Of a stretch of DNA of 64,000 nt, positions 26,314 through 39,447 are shown one piece after another. This stretch comes from Lethocerus indicus. Lineage: Eukaryota > Arthropoda > Insecta > Hemiptera > Belostomatidae. The stretch lies in contig JACDQD010000004.1 of assembly GCA_019843655.1 (NCBI GenBank), forward strand, positions 25,307,872 through 25,371,871, read 5' to 3'. The notes under the pieces are model-generated. The model searched no databases. It had not been told where the DNA came from and saw only the letters and a list, made by a program, of their open reading frames with translations. Position 1 is the stretch's first letter. The number at the start of each line of letters is the position of its first letter. The translations under genes and the position numbers were made by a program.

Positions 26314-26377
26314 GGGACGGGGCCGGGAGGGAGGGAGGGTGGGAGGGATGGTAGGGTAGGGGGTGGGGGGGAGAGGG
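26314..26377 (+). other. Dense G-quadruplex tract (12 G runs)
   Basis: Twelve runs of three or more G occur in 64 bases on the plus strand, most separated by a single A or T (for example at 26325-26347: six consecutive GGG runs with one-base loops). This far exceeds the minimal four-run pattern, so several alternative quadruplexes could form. It contains some GGGTAGGG-like words but no regular telomere repeat. The minus-strand frame crossing it (26159-26413) is Pro/Ser-rich because of the C runs and is not credible coding sequence. Confidence 0.9.
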
Positions 26378-29300
26378 AGGCATCGCTAAGTACGTCCCCC
26401 CGATCCGGGTCAAATCAAATCCGAGAGCGGATCCGGCCGTGACCTCGGCCGGTAATGGAGGCGGTTCTTACCTCGGGGCCGGGCATATCGACGACTGGGG
26501 ACCGCAGGAGAGGAGAGGCCGGTCGGTTACACACGAGCACACAACTGCACACACTCTCACTTAATATTATCTTCTGCCGCTCTCTCCGCAGGCCAACGAC
26601 CAACACCTCCGTCGCCGTAGGTAACCTGACCGTCACGGGCGATATAAACAAAAAAAAATTAGATAGTAAAAGTCTCGAATAAAAGAGACAAGATGCGTGC
26701 GCAACGAGGCCCTACTGTAGACTGAGAGCGGACTGACTGGAGAGTGGCTCCCTTCCCCCACCACTACCACGCTCACTCCACTGCCTCCTACAGTATTATT
26801 ACTAACTTGCTTAGTTTCAACAAGTATAAACATTCTGCACTTACACACTCCCTTTTCACTGTCGGTCTCTCCAATCCTCCAGCCTACGGCTAATTGCTCT
26901 ATAACTTCCGCGCGAATTAACTGTCCGCGCTCATTTAGCGCCCACGAATTAATCCCCACCCGACTAGTTACCCTATCGAATTTACAAATTTATTAATAGC
27001 TCGACATATATTATCCTAATTAATACGTTTTCGTGATATTTGGTTCTCTCATTCATAATTAACACTTTACACGAATGCATATTGCGACTATACAGCCTCA
27101 TATAAAATAGTCATGTACTTTTACTATCGATCTAAATAAAACGATAAAAAGCGATCGAAAAATCTTCTATGTAAGAAATTGTAATAATTGCCCTACGTGT
27201 GAAACGTCCATAATTATGAACTGAGTAATAAATCATACGCTTCGAATATGGGTTTCTGTTATTTTTGAAACGTTTCAAAACGGTAAAATGTGTAAAAACG
27301 TACGTAGATATTGCATAATTGCAAATTAATATATTCGATATTTTACTCGTATCAAATTTATAACAACCGAATAACAATTTGTCGATGCATTTATTTCGCA
27401 TTTGTTCGACGGCAAAAAACTAGCCTCCCTGGCGGAGTGCCAGAGTTGGGCGGGAAGCGGAGGGGCCCTCTAAATAGCAGAATGCGCTGCCGATTATAGA
27501 AACGTGCATTGTAATCTCGCTCCAGCGATAAATCCACAGAGGTTTCCTTGCTCCGAGTAGCTACCACTTGTGATCACTTTTGCAAAATCGATTGGGGGAA
27601 TCAGTCTTCAAGAAAAGGTTTTCTTGTCAGAAAAACCGCTACGAAATTATGTTATAAATATGTGGTCATATAACGCTATGAAAAAGGATTTGAAGAGCGA
27701 TCACGCAACTGTACAACTGTACACACCTGGGGATGACCCCGAAGAGAGCTTCCTTATGAATGTTTCTATAAATCTATGGCCGTAACACCTAGGATAGAAA
27801 AAACGGTAGAATGAATAACGAAAAAATTATATTATGGGTATAATAATTCCAGAAAGTTTCAGGAGGATTCCTTCGTCTCTAGCGATGGAATATAGGACAC
27901 CGATCAGCCAAGGCTGGGTTGATCAGGGGAAACACAGCTTAGACACAGTTGACCCAAATGCAAATAAGCAAAACAATCCTAATTTTTTGAGGAAATATTC
28001 CGTTTATATTTCACGGGAGATAATTTCGTAGTACCTTGTAGAAATATCAAATAAAATTTATTTGTTGGACTTCCATTCATCCAACAGAAGGTAAATTCGA
28101 AATATGTAATTAAGGAATAAATCTAGCCGATTAGAAAACTATATTCTCCGATTTAAACCTGAAATAAGTATACAAGAGAAAAGCCCAAGTATAACGCCAC
28201 AAGCCTTCGGATTTTATAAAAATGAGTTTAGTTTCTAACAATTACATGGGCCGAAAGAAAAATTAATTGTTCGATCCTCCTTTTTCAGCAGGTGCCAGCA
28301 CCGTTTTTAGCTTTCGGTACAGTTAGAACGGCGTCCAGTTTTTACGGACTACCGTTGTGGAAATGTTTCAAAATTAGATAGTATCAAGCCGTGTCAAATT
28401 TGGTATTGAAATGTATTCGGACCGGTTCATTATTAAAGGTGTAGTCCTGTGTAGACCGGGCGTCCTCCCCGCCTGTACCGTTACGCCGCCTCCATTAGCT
28501 TCGCTCCCCTTTTAATGGGTTTATTATAAAACCTGGCCATAGAATAAACGCTCAACCGCCCATTCCGACCGCCCGTCCGGGGCCCATTTATCAAATTTCT
28601 CGCATAATTCCCCGGCACGAGATTGGCCGCGTAATACGAAAATGTCGGCTGCTTTGGCTTCCCTTATTATCTGTGTTTTCCCTGTGTTATGGAAATTCTG
28701 CACCACCGTTTGTACGTCCTTATTTATTTCACGAATCTTGCCCGTCATTCAACGGCAACTAGAAAAGTTTCTTATCTTCTGAAAATAGTTTATTTAAGAT
28801 ATCTCTTTGGAGTGTCTCCGAAGGTTTGATATGTCAACATTCGTCGGATATTCTCCCCGATTGGGGCCTTTCGCTACACAATAGTCAGTAACATGACGTA
28901 ACTAGCATTCTGTCTACGCATTAGCGGCATGCGCAAAGCTGCTGACGTTTAAATTGACTTTTTAGAAAATATTCCATATTCCAGTGCCTCCCATTAGAGA
29001 TTTATCGAAAAATCAGGTTAAACAATTTCAGGACCATCCTTGGAAATGGAATGGCGTCGCGTTTCTCAAGAAGCGGGTCTCACCGTCCTGTTGTTCACTT
29101 AACTAAGCCGGGCCGCCGCCGGGAGCTGTAAATATATTCGGCGATAACAAAAGCGAGTCTCGGGCGGGGAGTTTCACACAACTGTACTTTATCGCATTAT
29201 TATATTACATAAATTCCGGCGACTGTAACACAATAGAGGAGGAGGCGGCGGGCCTTGAACAGAGAACACCGAGGTGCTCCCACAATTACGCAGGCATTTG

Positions 29301-31481
29301 TTGTTGCGCTCGATGTAAAACAAGTTCTGTCAGGTTCAAACGAGTCTGTTCGGAAAATCGAAGAGGGCCATTTACAAGTGGCTTTTATGAAATGTAACAA
29401 TTAAGATTTCTCCAATTTAAAGCACTTTCACTTCCATCAGTCGATATTAACTTAAACACGGCGATTGGACCTTTTTTTTTGCATTCTAGTTTCCTGTTAT
29501 CATATACATATATAATATATAGCCAGACGTAAATATGGGCGCAGAGGTCGGACGAAGTATGCGTGACCGGCCTGTGTACACGGAAGGGAAACGTCATTAG
29601 GGCAATGACGACAGTCGAGTGCAATTGGCGACGGGTTGGGGGGATTGGAACCGGCTGGCATTAACGCATTGCATCGGAGCGTAGACAGTAAATAAGCCAA
29701 TATCCCGGCTATGGCGGAGAGGCTGAGAGACCGAGCGGTGTGTCAAAACCTATTGTGCTCGGTAATGCAACTAATGGCCAAGCCAACTTCCGAACTTCTT
29801 GGACCTCGGCCAACACTGGCCGCCCCATTATAACAGCTAATAGTGACTTTTTTTTAGCGTCTAGTACAGATTAAATTGGGATTAAATTACTACGAAAACA
29901 TTATCGCATCTGTGAACAACATCAATTAGTAACAATGAGATTTTACTACTCCAGGGAGGGGGGTGAATTATTCCCCTCGCAAATTAATCGAAACCGAAAA
30001 ATAAAACGTGTGACGTATAAATGTGCGTTTATTCGTTTATCCGGGCATCAGTAACGGACAAGGTCTCAGTTCAATATTTATACGAATAAGCAAAACTAAT
30101 ACATCAAAATTACACAACAAATGATTGCGATGCCACGGGGTTTTCAACCGCGTATAATTCACCAATAATGAAATAAAGCGAAAGCAATCGGGGGATGCTT
30201 TGAATGGCCGTTGTGTACGCCGGTTATTTGAACACGCTGTGCAATCATCACTACTGCCGATGGTCGTTACCTTGTTCGGCGAAGGATGCGTACTCTCCGC
30301 GCTCCGCTTTTCAATACAAACCCCGCCCGCGGCCCCGATTTATAGAAATAGAGTACCGGCCCCTATGAAAAGCGTGAAAGACGGCCTGTACAATGTACAA
30401 TAATCGTGATACTGCAATCTGCCCCGCTATCTAAAACGCAAGATGCATATTAATAACAACGTCGCATCACCGCACTCGGCTGGCGGGGGGCCGGGAGGGG
30501 GGGCGATAAAGAATGATTAATGAACATCGTTTAGCAGATATTTCAGAGATAACGGGGGCGGCCGTGTGTGGTCGGGCTTTTACACCTTCAGAATTCCGTC
30601 CCACTTTACAGACTTTGCTCTATCCAAGAATTGTACTGAAATAATACAATTTTGTTAAATATACTGGCTTGTTTTTACAGAAAGGAACCAATTCCTGAAC
30701 GTCGACCGGAAATTTACCTTTATAATATTCAAGACAGAAGCGGAATGTGAACAAATATTTTACCAAATTGCTGTACAAAAAAAGAAAGAAATACAATGGT
30801 AATTGTGAAAGGGGGGCGAGTTGCCGCAACCGCCACTTAACTCGGCTAACCCCGAGATCGATGAGAGCGTGCCAGTGAACAGAGCCACGGTCAGATTTTC
30901 CGCACGACTATTTGATCGAATAAAATAAGGCAAAGTGTAAGTCCCTCCGGGCCGGGGAGTTTATAAGCCACATCAAATTAAAATTGGGCGGATCGATCGG
31001 ACTCCCGGATGAATTATACCGCTTTCCGGTGTCGCGCGGTAAGGTCAAACTGTAACGACAGAGGAGCAGAATTTATGGGTGTAGAGACTTTATGCAGACA
31101 ATTTAACAGAATCACTTTAAACGACTAAATACTGTGGCAACTGAAAGTAGAAAACTTTATATCACGTATACTTTATGTCCTATAATTGAAAAGTATTTCG
31201 TTTCAAAAAAGCAATAAAAGTATCAAAAAGAAACTTGAACACGAGAGGCCTAACAAGCGCGCGGGAGTTGGAGAGTTCCTCTCAATCGATCGATTAAAAC
31301 CTGCAATCAATCGAGCGATTGAAAGTAAGGTAGCGAATTTCAATTAATCGGAGTGGAAGCCATCTAATACAGACACGATCGTCAACCATTTTAAAAACAT
31401 TCAAGCGATTAAACGACTCTCTGGCAACCAACAAAGAATTTTATTACAGTGCGCCAAGTGAATAAAATGCAGCGGTGATTA
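26378..31481. other. Non-coding stretch, no gene seen
   Basis: No supportable gene. The part from 26400 to 26650 is CpG-rich; 26980-27400 is strongly AT-rich. Two 65-71 codon plus-strand frames at 27570-27785 and 27834-28031 lie in the same frame, separated by four stop codons. Their translations have ordinary amino-acid composition but match nothing I know, and the first starts with GTG. A G-rich tract (G6-CC-G3-A-G7) sits at 30485-30503. An AATCGATCGATT palindrome at 31284-31295 begins a 45-base patch with several AATCGA/CGATT words. Confidence 0.65.
28048..28086. other. Two adjacent short hairpins
   Basis: CAAATAAA (28048-28055) and TTTATTTG (28057-28064) form an 8-bp near-palindrome about one base. 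Overlapping its end by two bases, TGTTGGA (28063-28069) pairs with TCCAACA (28080-28086) across a 10-base loop. The stems are AT-rich and could be chance. Confidence 0.6.
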
Positions 31482-31506
31482 CGAGGGATCCGCGGAGGAT
31501 CCCTCG
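31482..31506. other. Perfect hairpin, 10-bp GC-rich stem
   Basis: CGAGGGATCC pairs perfectly with GGATCCCTCG across the loop GCGGA. Seven of ten pairs are G-C, making it the most stable short hairpin I found in the window. It lies 43 bases before the G4 tract at 31549-31570. Confidence 0.9.
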
Positions 31507-31548
31507 GCTGTATATTTGTAGAGTATGCCCGTGGGCGTATGGGCAGAT

Positions 31549-31570
31549 GGGGGCGGGGGCGGGGGCGGGG
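31549..31570 (+). other. Perfect G-quadruplex motif (GGGGGC)n
   Basis: The plus strand reads G5-C-G5-C-G5-C-G4: four long G runs with single-C loops, a textbook quadruplex pattern and also a 3.7-copy GGGGGC tandem repeat. It lies between the hairpin at 31482-31506 and the CT arrays beginning at 31719. Confidence 0.93.
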
Positions 31571-31710
31571 AGATAGTTATTTAAACTTGTGATATAGAGC
31601 AAGGTACAAGGATTTGGATCGGTTCCAATTAGGTGGGACTCTCACGACCGCAGCTTCACCGCCTCCCACTGTTCATTGTCTAGCTTAGCACCTCAATCCC
31701 TCTCCCTCCT

Positions 31711-31718
<8 letters not shown>

Positions 31719-31749
<31 letters not shown>
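31719..31749 (+). repeat. (CT)15 microsatellite
   Basis: Fifteen CT units plus one C, preceded by a run of C. It is the first of three short dinucleotide arrays within 175 bases. Confidence 0.97.
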
Positions 31750-31752
<3 letters not shown>

Positions 31753-31779
31753 AAGGACAAGTCCCCATACAGTTCGCTC

Positions 31780-31801
31780 CTCTCTCTCTCTCTCTCTCTC
31801 T
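31780..31801 (+). repeat. (CT)11 microsatellite
   Basis: Eleven perfect CT units, 30 bases after the previous CT array. The intervening sequence (starting ACTAAGG) is unique, so the two may be the ends of one older interrupted array. Confidence 0.97.
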
Positions 31802-31880
31802 TCGTGGCCGTTGGTCGACAGCCAATTCTCTCGACGAGGCAGACTGGCTAATATTAAAGGAAGAGAGAGGAGGTTGAAAA

Positions 31881-31892
31881 CACACACACACA
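31881..31892 (+). repeat. (CA)6 microsatellite
   Basis: Six perfect CA units, following a purine-rich stretch (AAGAGAGAGG) on the same strand. Short. Confidence 0.9.
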
Positions 31893-34800
31893 TTCTCTTC
31901 TAATGTCTCCCCTCTCCCCGACAACATTAAACATTACCGCTCTAAACAGCGTTACTATTACTAGCGGCTTCCCATCGGTGTCAAAATCGGAAATTGATCT
32001 TCGCCGAATGACCGTGTACAATCCGGGCAGGAAGTTCTGAACTCGACCGAAGCACTAGTAAATATACCTCTCCCCATAAATCTTACCCGGTACTTTCACA
32101 GGAGAATATGACATAATACAAACTCTGGAGGATGAGTACGTTTACATATTAGGTAGATAAAAAGAGGCAATTTAGGAACACAGATATGATCGCAAAATTT
32201 AATTTCTACCCGCACAGTAACACAGCGTATAATTAACTATATAGTGAATTCTAATTAATACGTGATCGCATAACGGAACAGAATTATAATGCTGAAAGTA
32301 TAACTTACCTACGTGAAATAACAGCGGTCTACAACTCACTCTTCTTCTTCATACTCAATTCATAATATCGTTATTATTATGGAATACGCGACTTTAGCTA
32401 CTCAGGCCTATTTATAGAGTTGATTTGTGGAAATTATAAGATACGTTACTGAACACAGTGATCTCACTGCGGCCGTCGGGGCTTGACTTACCTGAAAAGA
32501 AAGAGAAGTAAATGAATAGGATTTTCAAAATACGTTAACATTACAAATAAAAACAGGAACATATGGAAATATGTTTTATTACATTGCTACGCTAGTGTGA
32601 GCACGGCTGATGACTAATAGTACGGAAATAGTGCTGACACGCTTATGTACAGGCGATGGTGAAAGGACGAAACCGGTCTTGAGTTAGACAGAATAAGCCA
32701 GAGGAAATCATGGATGTAGTAAGTTGTATATTTCGTAGTATTAATTTTGAAGTCGGGATTTAATATTTCATATATTCATAGAAGTGACGTTAATATTTTA
32801 ATACCTATAATAAAATATAAGTAATAATTAATAAGAATAATGAGATGACTTTATTCAATGATGAAAATGAAAGCTTAATTCCGAGCTTTTGAAGGTGTGT
32901 AAGCAGCGCGAAGTATTGTTGAGCACCGCCCACCTAATACAAACTTGCCGAAATTCATCCTTGACTTCTGAACAGCCGGACTTCTTGCCCTTTTCCTTTC
33001 CACGTAAATCGCGAAGATCAATATACACGATATTAGCTGACGAGTTCGTTGGCTCTACCCAATCTGAGCACGCCGGGTACACTGATGTAGATTCTAATCG
33101 CAAAATCAACGAAAGTTCGCGACATGTAATTAGATTCCTTTCACAGTCGGGCTAGCGATCCCATACATAAGGGATAACATTCGTGATAGAACTTCCACTG
33201 ATGTGGAAATTCTCAGCAACTGTGGGAGCGCGGACAATGAACCGCCGCATTAAATCTGGATTGCCTCAGGACTGAACAAAACACCTCTTCGTTCAGATTG
33301 CAATATTCAGACTCTCAGAATTATAGTGTCTATTATATATGTGGCCGGATTGGCTGGACCCGCCGTAGGCATATTTCTCAACTCGTTTTCTGTATTTAGT
33401 TACAGCTGCAGCCGCAAAGCTCTATACAAACAACACTTGATGATCTAACAATAATGTATTTCTGGGGAAGGTGTCCCCAGGAGCGGGGGAGGAATCGGGA
33501 CGAGGAATAAATGAAGGGCTTACCTCTTCTCTCCCTGATTGACTCTCCAGTACAAAATTCTGTAATATAATCCGGCCAGAGTTCCCATATTGATAAAAAC
33601 AAAACAAATCGGTCTAGGGAAGCACGATATATTATCGGATTATGGACTGAGTGATCCACCGACGAGAACTTATTTTCGAGCTTATTTACAGCTAGCGGCT
33701 GCACATTGCTCCCGGTTTCTGGGTTCGGAAAACTGTGAGCTTAAGTTAAACTTAACTTATGAGTGGGTCACAGCCTAGGCGGCGGGCAGGCCGGCGGCGG
33801 TGCTCCACTGAGCCTGGGGATCGGACAGCCTTGGCTTCAATTTCAAAACCGTCAGCTCTTTAGCACCGCTGACACCAACTTATTTTTTAATCTCTTCCAT
33901 CGTACAATCATCGAATTTCAAAGTCGGTACCTTGTCAAGCAATTAATTTTACTAGGTCCCAGGGGAAGTACTAACCCTGAACTAACTTATAGAATTTAAC
34001 GAAGAAAAATGTATTATCGAGCTTAGCGAGCGTCACTTGATTTTTAAATTTGCAGTCGACAATTTCACAACGGGCACTTTCCAACAGTCCACTTCATTTA
34101 GCATGCGCTGCACCTGGCATTTTAAACTACTTGTGCAAATAGCCAAAGATCACGAACAAATATCGCGAAGTGTATATTATGCAATTATTATGTAATTGAA
34201 TCCGTCCTGGCATTCTCCACCTCGGCGGTGGTCGGAAAGGTTCTAGTGCGAGGCCGCTAAAGGTCTTCCATTACCGGGGCGCGTTGAAGAAAAAATATAT
34301 CGATTAAACGAATTCTTTAGCCGTTAAGTTTAAATTATTTCAACCTTAGGAATGCCTCTAAAAGGATAAAATGTCAAGGATTCATTTCACAATGTTACTA
34401 CGTTCAGGGGTCGACTAATGTGCTGGATTCGGTTACCGTATTTTTCAATAGCTTAATTAATTTTATAAAAATTAACGTAAGCGTATAACATAGAAAATTA
34501 ACATCTAAATTGCTAACCTTAGTTTCACATAGGAGACCAGTTAGTTAGGAGGCATAGTATAACGCATTTGAATAAAATTAGATTTAAACGGTTTCAATAA
34601 ATGTGTAGCCTTTCAGGCTATCATATTTATAGCCGCCTTATAAATTCTGAAATTACACCTTAGCTATTAATTGTAGAGATACGTTCTCTTCACCGCAATA
34701 AATTTTATGGCTACATACCAAGAGGCTCAGTACAGCAGGTAGTCGTGGGCCTTGTACCGGAGGTTAGTCGGAAGGCGGGCAAAATATTAATTACGAGCCC

Positions 34801-35055
34801 AATCGCAATGCGCACTGTGTCATTCGGGGCTCCAATTACGGACGAGGAAATGCAATTGTCACCGTCCGAAGGTCAACACTATGCCGCCCGAATAACCGAA
34901 ATTACTGTCGGAATTATCCTTATAACTGAGGTTGTTTCGATTGGGAATGAAAAACCAATGCGGTGGCGGTCGAACACGCATTTCTCCTCGACAGCCTACG
35001 TCTGACCTTTACCGGCCGCTCTCTATCTCATTCAATCCCATCATCTCGGCCTACC

Positions 35056-35058
<3 letters not shown>

Positions 35059-35095
<37 letters not shown>
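35059..35095 (+). repeat. (CT)18 microsatellite
   Basis: Eighteen perfect CT units plus one C, preceded by CTACCTAC, which looks like a degenerate edge of the array. Confidence 0.98.
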
Positions 35096-35098
<3 letters not shown>

Positions 35099-37909
35099 CG
35101 TAATCGCCACGTCAACTCAACTACGAGTTACGAGAGGTCGGGCCCGACCCTACAAGGTTCAGGATATGGAAATAAATGGGTAAAAAAAAGAGGAAAATAA
35201 AATAATCCGAGATGGTCAGCGCCAAGAAGTGCACGCTCTTCGTTCACTTCCTATTCGCCGAGGAGGTAACCGAGGTCACCCGGAGGAGGGTTCAGCAAAG
35301 GCCAAACGGAGAGAGCGCAAGGTTCTTTAGACGAGCCATTAAAATGGGTAACACTTATCTGTACACTCCTTGATAGCCACGTAACTGACATCGGCAATAT
35401 GCAAAGAAGTATAACGACAAAATATGACCGTTGTTACGATACTCGGGTCGTTCATTAATCGTAATAATAATAAACCGTCTTATCCTCAGAACGGTGGAAT
35501 TATTGCCCGTTAAGGGAGACGGCCGGCTCGGTAGTCTTTCTATAACATTCTTCTAAGAGTCGTTAACTTTAAACGTTTGGGATGTTTCCATACCGAAGAA
35601 GTATGCGATGGCCAGTATGTTCAGGGCAGTTAGCATGCATACTGGGACCGTGTACGCCGACCGCCATTCGAAACGTTCCCCGCTTCGGTATGCAAAGAAC
35701 TTTGCGCGTGGCCAATTATCGGGGCCGACCTCTGCGAAGAGATCACACCCCCCCCCCGCATTTATCCCGCTTCGAGGACAAACGCGAATAATTCTTCTTC
35801 GCCGACGGCCCATAACGCGTATTGAGACGCGGAGTTCTTCCGCGAGCTTTTTCTAGCCCAGGAATGTGAGTCACGTGCCAAGAGGGACTACGTCAACCAA
35901 TAACATTTCTAAACTTTCCCCCTTTACGTTTTAATAGCGCTTCGGGCAATTTTAACAAATTAAAAATTGTTACGAGGGTTACTTCTAATGGAATAGACCT
36001 GTCTCACGCAATTCTCATCATTTGCTAAACCGCTAACACAATTCACGAGCGGAGATCAATTATTTCTCTTCTTTCCTAATCTTGTTACTTCAATATTTCA
36101 AACTTCATATACTAAAGGTAATTAAGTGTGAACCAGACGCTGGTCAAAAATAAAACTCCGAATGGAAGGGGAACGTAAATTTTTGAGTTTCATTTTGAAA
36201 TATTAAATATTTATTTCATTGGAATTTTGAGTGCTTAGCTTACGGAAGTAATTATGTTCACAGTCCGAACGTGACCAGTCTGCCGCTATTACAATCAATT
36301 ACGAAAGTCAGAGGAAATTAACGAGAATTATATACGTGCAGAAATAGGCAAAAATTAGTTCATTTCTAACCCACTTAGCCAGTATATTATCCAACGTGTA
36401 TTTCATTACGATAAAGAATTTAAAGTACGGGCAGAGAATTTATTGAAATATTTTGGGTAAATAGTGGGGCTGGTTGTTGAGGCCATTGTGCCAATGGCGC
36501 AGGCCTGAGTTGTGTAACCGACAGTGTCAGGTCGCAGCCAGCGGCCCCCCTTAGTATGCCACTCGTGTCTATCCACGGCTTACAAAGCCCTTGCAGGAAT
36601 AAGAATTCCGTTTAATTAGTTATAGTTCTCACAACAGAATACGGCCACTCGATCCCGGCCGGCAGCCAATTTACCCCGCGCTAACAAGATCCACAGTTTC
36701 CCTGCACAATTCCCACAACAGAGTTCTACTTAAACGTGAATAAAATTAGAGTCCATTTTTCATCCGGAGTCAGGTAACAACATTCGGTTTGGAAACCTCG
36801 TAAACTGCTCATACCTTAACTGCCACTTTAGGGCAGGCGGTAATTATAAAAACCCGACATAAACTTTGAAAATTACTGTCCGTAAATAATAGAATTTCTG
36901 AGACTTCCGAAGCGTCGCGGAGAATATTTATAAAACCCTTTTAAAATTCATTTACACTCACAGTGTTGAAGTAATGGGCATTGGCGAACCCGTATCGGTT
37001 GTTTTATGAGGCGGAGAGTATGCGGAATGTTTTGTCAGAAATACGTTAATTACTGCCCCGTATCCGAGTACGTTTAGGAACGCATTTGAATATAAGAGAC
37101 GGTGGTAACTGGCGCGGCACAGTTGAAACGAGGCCACTGACTCGCGAAGTTTATAACGGAGTTTTATTACGTCGAATTACGCTCAAACAGTCACGAACAC
37201 ATTCGGCAATACATAATGCATGATGGCAATATAATCCAGCACAATAGGCGATTGATTTTAGTGTGTGTATACTCGTAATGCTTTGCTTTAAATTCAATGA
37301 GAGGAATTATCCAATGACGAAAATTACAACTTTCACGTTCTCAAATTATCCTGTTTCTTTCCCTTAGCCTTGTTTTCGGCATTTGAGTTATTTATTTTTA
37401 GCTACTACGCACAGACTCATCGCCGTCGAGCTCGTTAGTTTATCTGTTACCGTCTAAATTTGAGTGAATTGGTACGGCACTTTCGTTTTGTTTATCGCTG
37501 CGCGGTCTGTTTTCTAGCCGTTTGCATTCCATTAATATACATTTTAGAAATGCGTTTTACATACTGCGGCCGTAATAAGTAGGCATACAATTATTCATGA
37601 GGTGGGTGCGTACGGCCTCGAGTCTGGAGTATGAGATGCATATGAACTTTTTTATTCTGGAATAGTTTCCAATTTTTTTTTGTGTTTACGCCCGAAGGTA
37701 AAAACAACGCGGAATGGCAATTCAAACGGATATTACGGTGTTACACGAGATCATATTACACATTCGGCAATTCAGTGTAGTAATGTTAAAAAATGTTACA
37801 GTACTCGTGATGAATAATAACCGAAAGTGCTAAATTCAGCGAGAACAAATTATTCTCAGACATCAACTATTGGAAGCGATTGAAGGTCGCCGTCGGCGGT
37901 GGGGGTCCC

Positions 37910-37929
37910 GCATAGCTCAGAGGCTATGC
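37910..37929. other. Perfect hairpin, 7-bp stem
   Basis: GCATAGC pairs with GCTATGC across the loop TCAGAG. The TAGCTCAG word resembles a tRNA D-arm start, but no anticodon arm, T-arm or acceptor stem accompanies it. Confidence 0.7.
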
Positions 37930-39374
37930 TGTCCCGTGTTACCAGATTTTTTGAGAAATTCAAATTTCGCATCCTTGAATTGTTTCCGAAATTATTCTAA
38001 GCGGAATACATAAATGAATGATTACAGTGGAATACAGTAGCGCGTACACACTGTTGTACGGCGCTCGCAAATTACTACTGGGGCTGCAGTAATGAGAGGA
38101 CGAAACGTGACCACGCATATACGAAGAACAGGCTATGAACAGGGTTCCACCGCTCCTTTCGCCACTTGGCGCCTTCAACTGCATCATAATTAACTCCGGG
38201 ATTGATTCATACGCACTCCGACTGGGATCGCCTTTGGGGCGAGGACGAAAATAATCAATTTTGGCCTCGGAATATTTATACCACGACGGTCGGAGCACCT
38301 TCCTATTGTACAGAAGAAAATAAATCGATTTTCCCTAGCGAATTTCAGTACGAGACCGTACATTTGTCCCTGTGGGCGCGATGAGTTGTGCCAAACACCG
38401 ACTGCCAAACAGTCAACGTCGTGCCCTCACTCGATATGGGCACGGGAGAACTTTCTCCGACTCTGATCGGACCCCACACGTAAAGCAAATAAGTACCAGT
38501 GTATCCCATCTAATAAAACCGCGAATAGAAGATAAGAAGACCCCATTTCAAATCCCTAATTATTTGGTACATTTAAATAGTACGCAGTAATAAAATGATT
38601 AGGTATTTCTGTGTATAAATTTTAACATAAATAAGGCGGTTTGAAACGACTATCCGAGTTCACGACGACACTTGTATTGTGCGCTCGAGAAACAATGAAA
38701 AGCCCACCACTCGATTGAAACTGGGGAAGGGCAGAAGAGTGGAAGGGAAACAAAAGCGATAAGGGGTGGATGTGCCCAAACACGGCCCATTACAATACCG
38801 ATCGGGCAGTGCCCATTTCAAACGTGTCCCATTGCGGCCACTACAGCGTGCGCTGTACGCGTAAAACCTGTTTCTGGCCACTAATTATTGTTAGGTAACA
38901 GTCGACGGCCTTTTTTCTCTATCTGCCCGTCAGCGTTACACACTTAAGCCCGTGAACGATTTCAGATAGGACGACTATTATACAATCTAAAAGGTTACCC
39001 CCCTCCCCGCTTTTTTCCTTCCCTCCCAATCGAACTATTATTTAATTCCCAACATTATTTCGCAACCTCGCCCACATTTCAGTAGCGAGATACGCTGTTA
39101 ATACTCAGTCAACCGAACATTTATCGTTATTGGCGGCCCATTCTAAATTGGTAAAAAAAATTATTACAGTATCAGTAGTAACATATACGCGTTGCGGTCA
39201 AAGAATTATCACAGGCGGGAGGAAATATCAAACACTTTTCACAGAGTTGAAAGTCTTGTTCATTTCGGAAGAATTCCGCCGCAATTCAAATTCCGCCCAG
39301 CAATAGCGCAATGCAAATGAACGATTTTCCGATTCATTTCCGCGAGCGCTAATGACAGGGTATTTGGTAATGGG

Positions 39375-39376
39375 TC

Positions 39377-39442
<66 letters not shown>
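39375..39442 (+). repeat. (TC)n microsatellite, 68 bases, one interruption
   Basis: About 34 TC units with a single TG at 39383-39384 near the 5' edge. The 115-, 88- and 74-codon minus-strand frames that cross it are Arg-Glu artefacts of the repeat. Confidence 0.99.

Positions 39443-39447
<5 letters not shown>

Larger units (their letters stand above)
31893..39374. other. Non-coding stretch with one microsatellite, no gene seen
   Basis: No supportable gene apart from repeats listed separately. The part from 32050 to 32900 is AT-rich. A TTAATTAA palindrome lies at 34453-34460. An 86-codon plus-strand frame (34745-35005) in mixed-GC DNA precedes a CT array; it has no recognisable domain. A C10 run lies at 35748-35757. 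The part from 35900 to 37900 is AT-rich and featureless by eye. Frames of 60-72 codons at 38202-38590 overlap one another and lack any motif. Confidence 0.65.

Noticed and set aside
26314..26377. Telomere-like GGGTA words
   Set aside because: The units are irregular and mixed with GGGA and long G runs; there is no tandem telomeric repeat, so it is treated as a G4 tract only.
31482..31506. Bacterial-type intrinsic terminator
   Set aside because: The stem is strong, but no T-run follows and the context is clearly eukaryotic-like with no genes nearby.
37900..37975. Possible tRNA from the TAGCTCAG word
   Set aside because: It is only a 7-bp hairpin; no T-loop word or acceptor stem follows.
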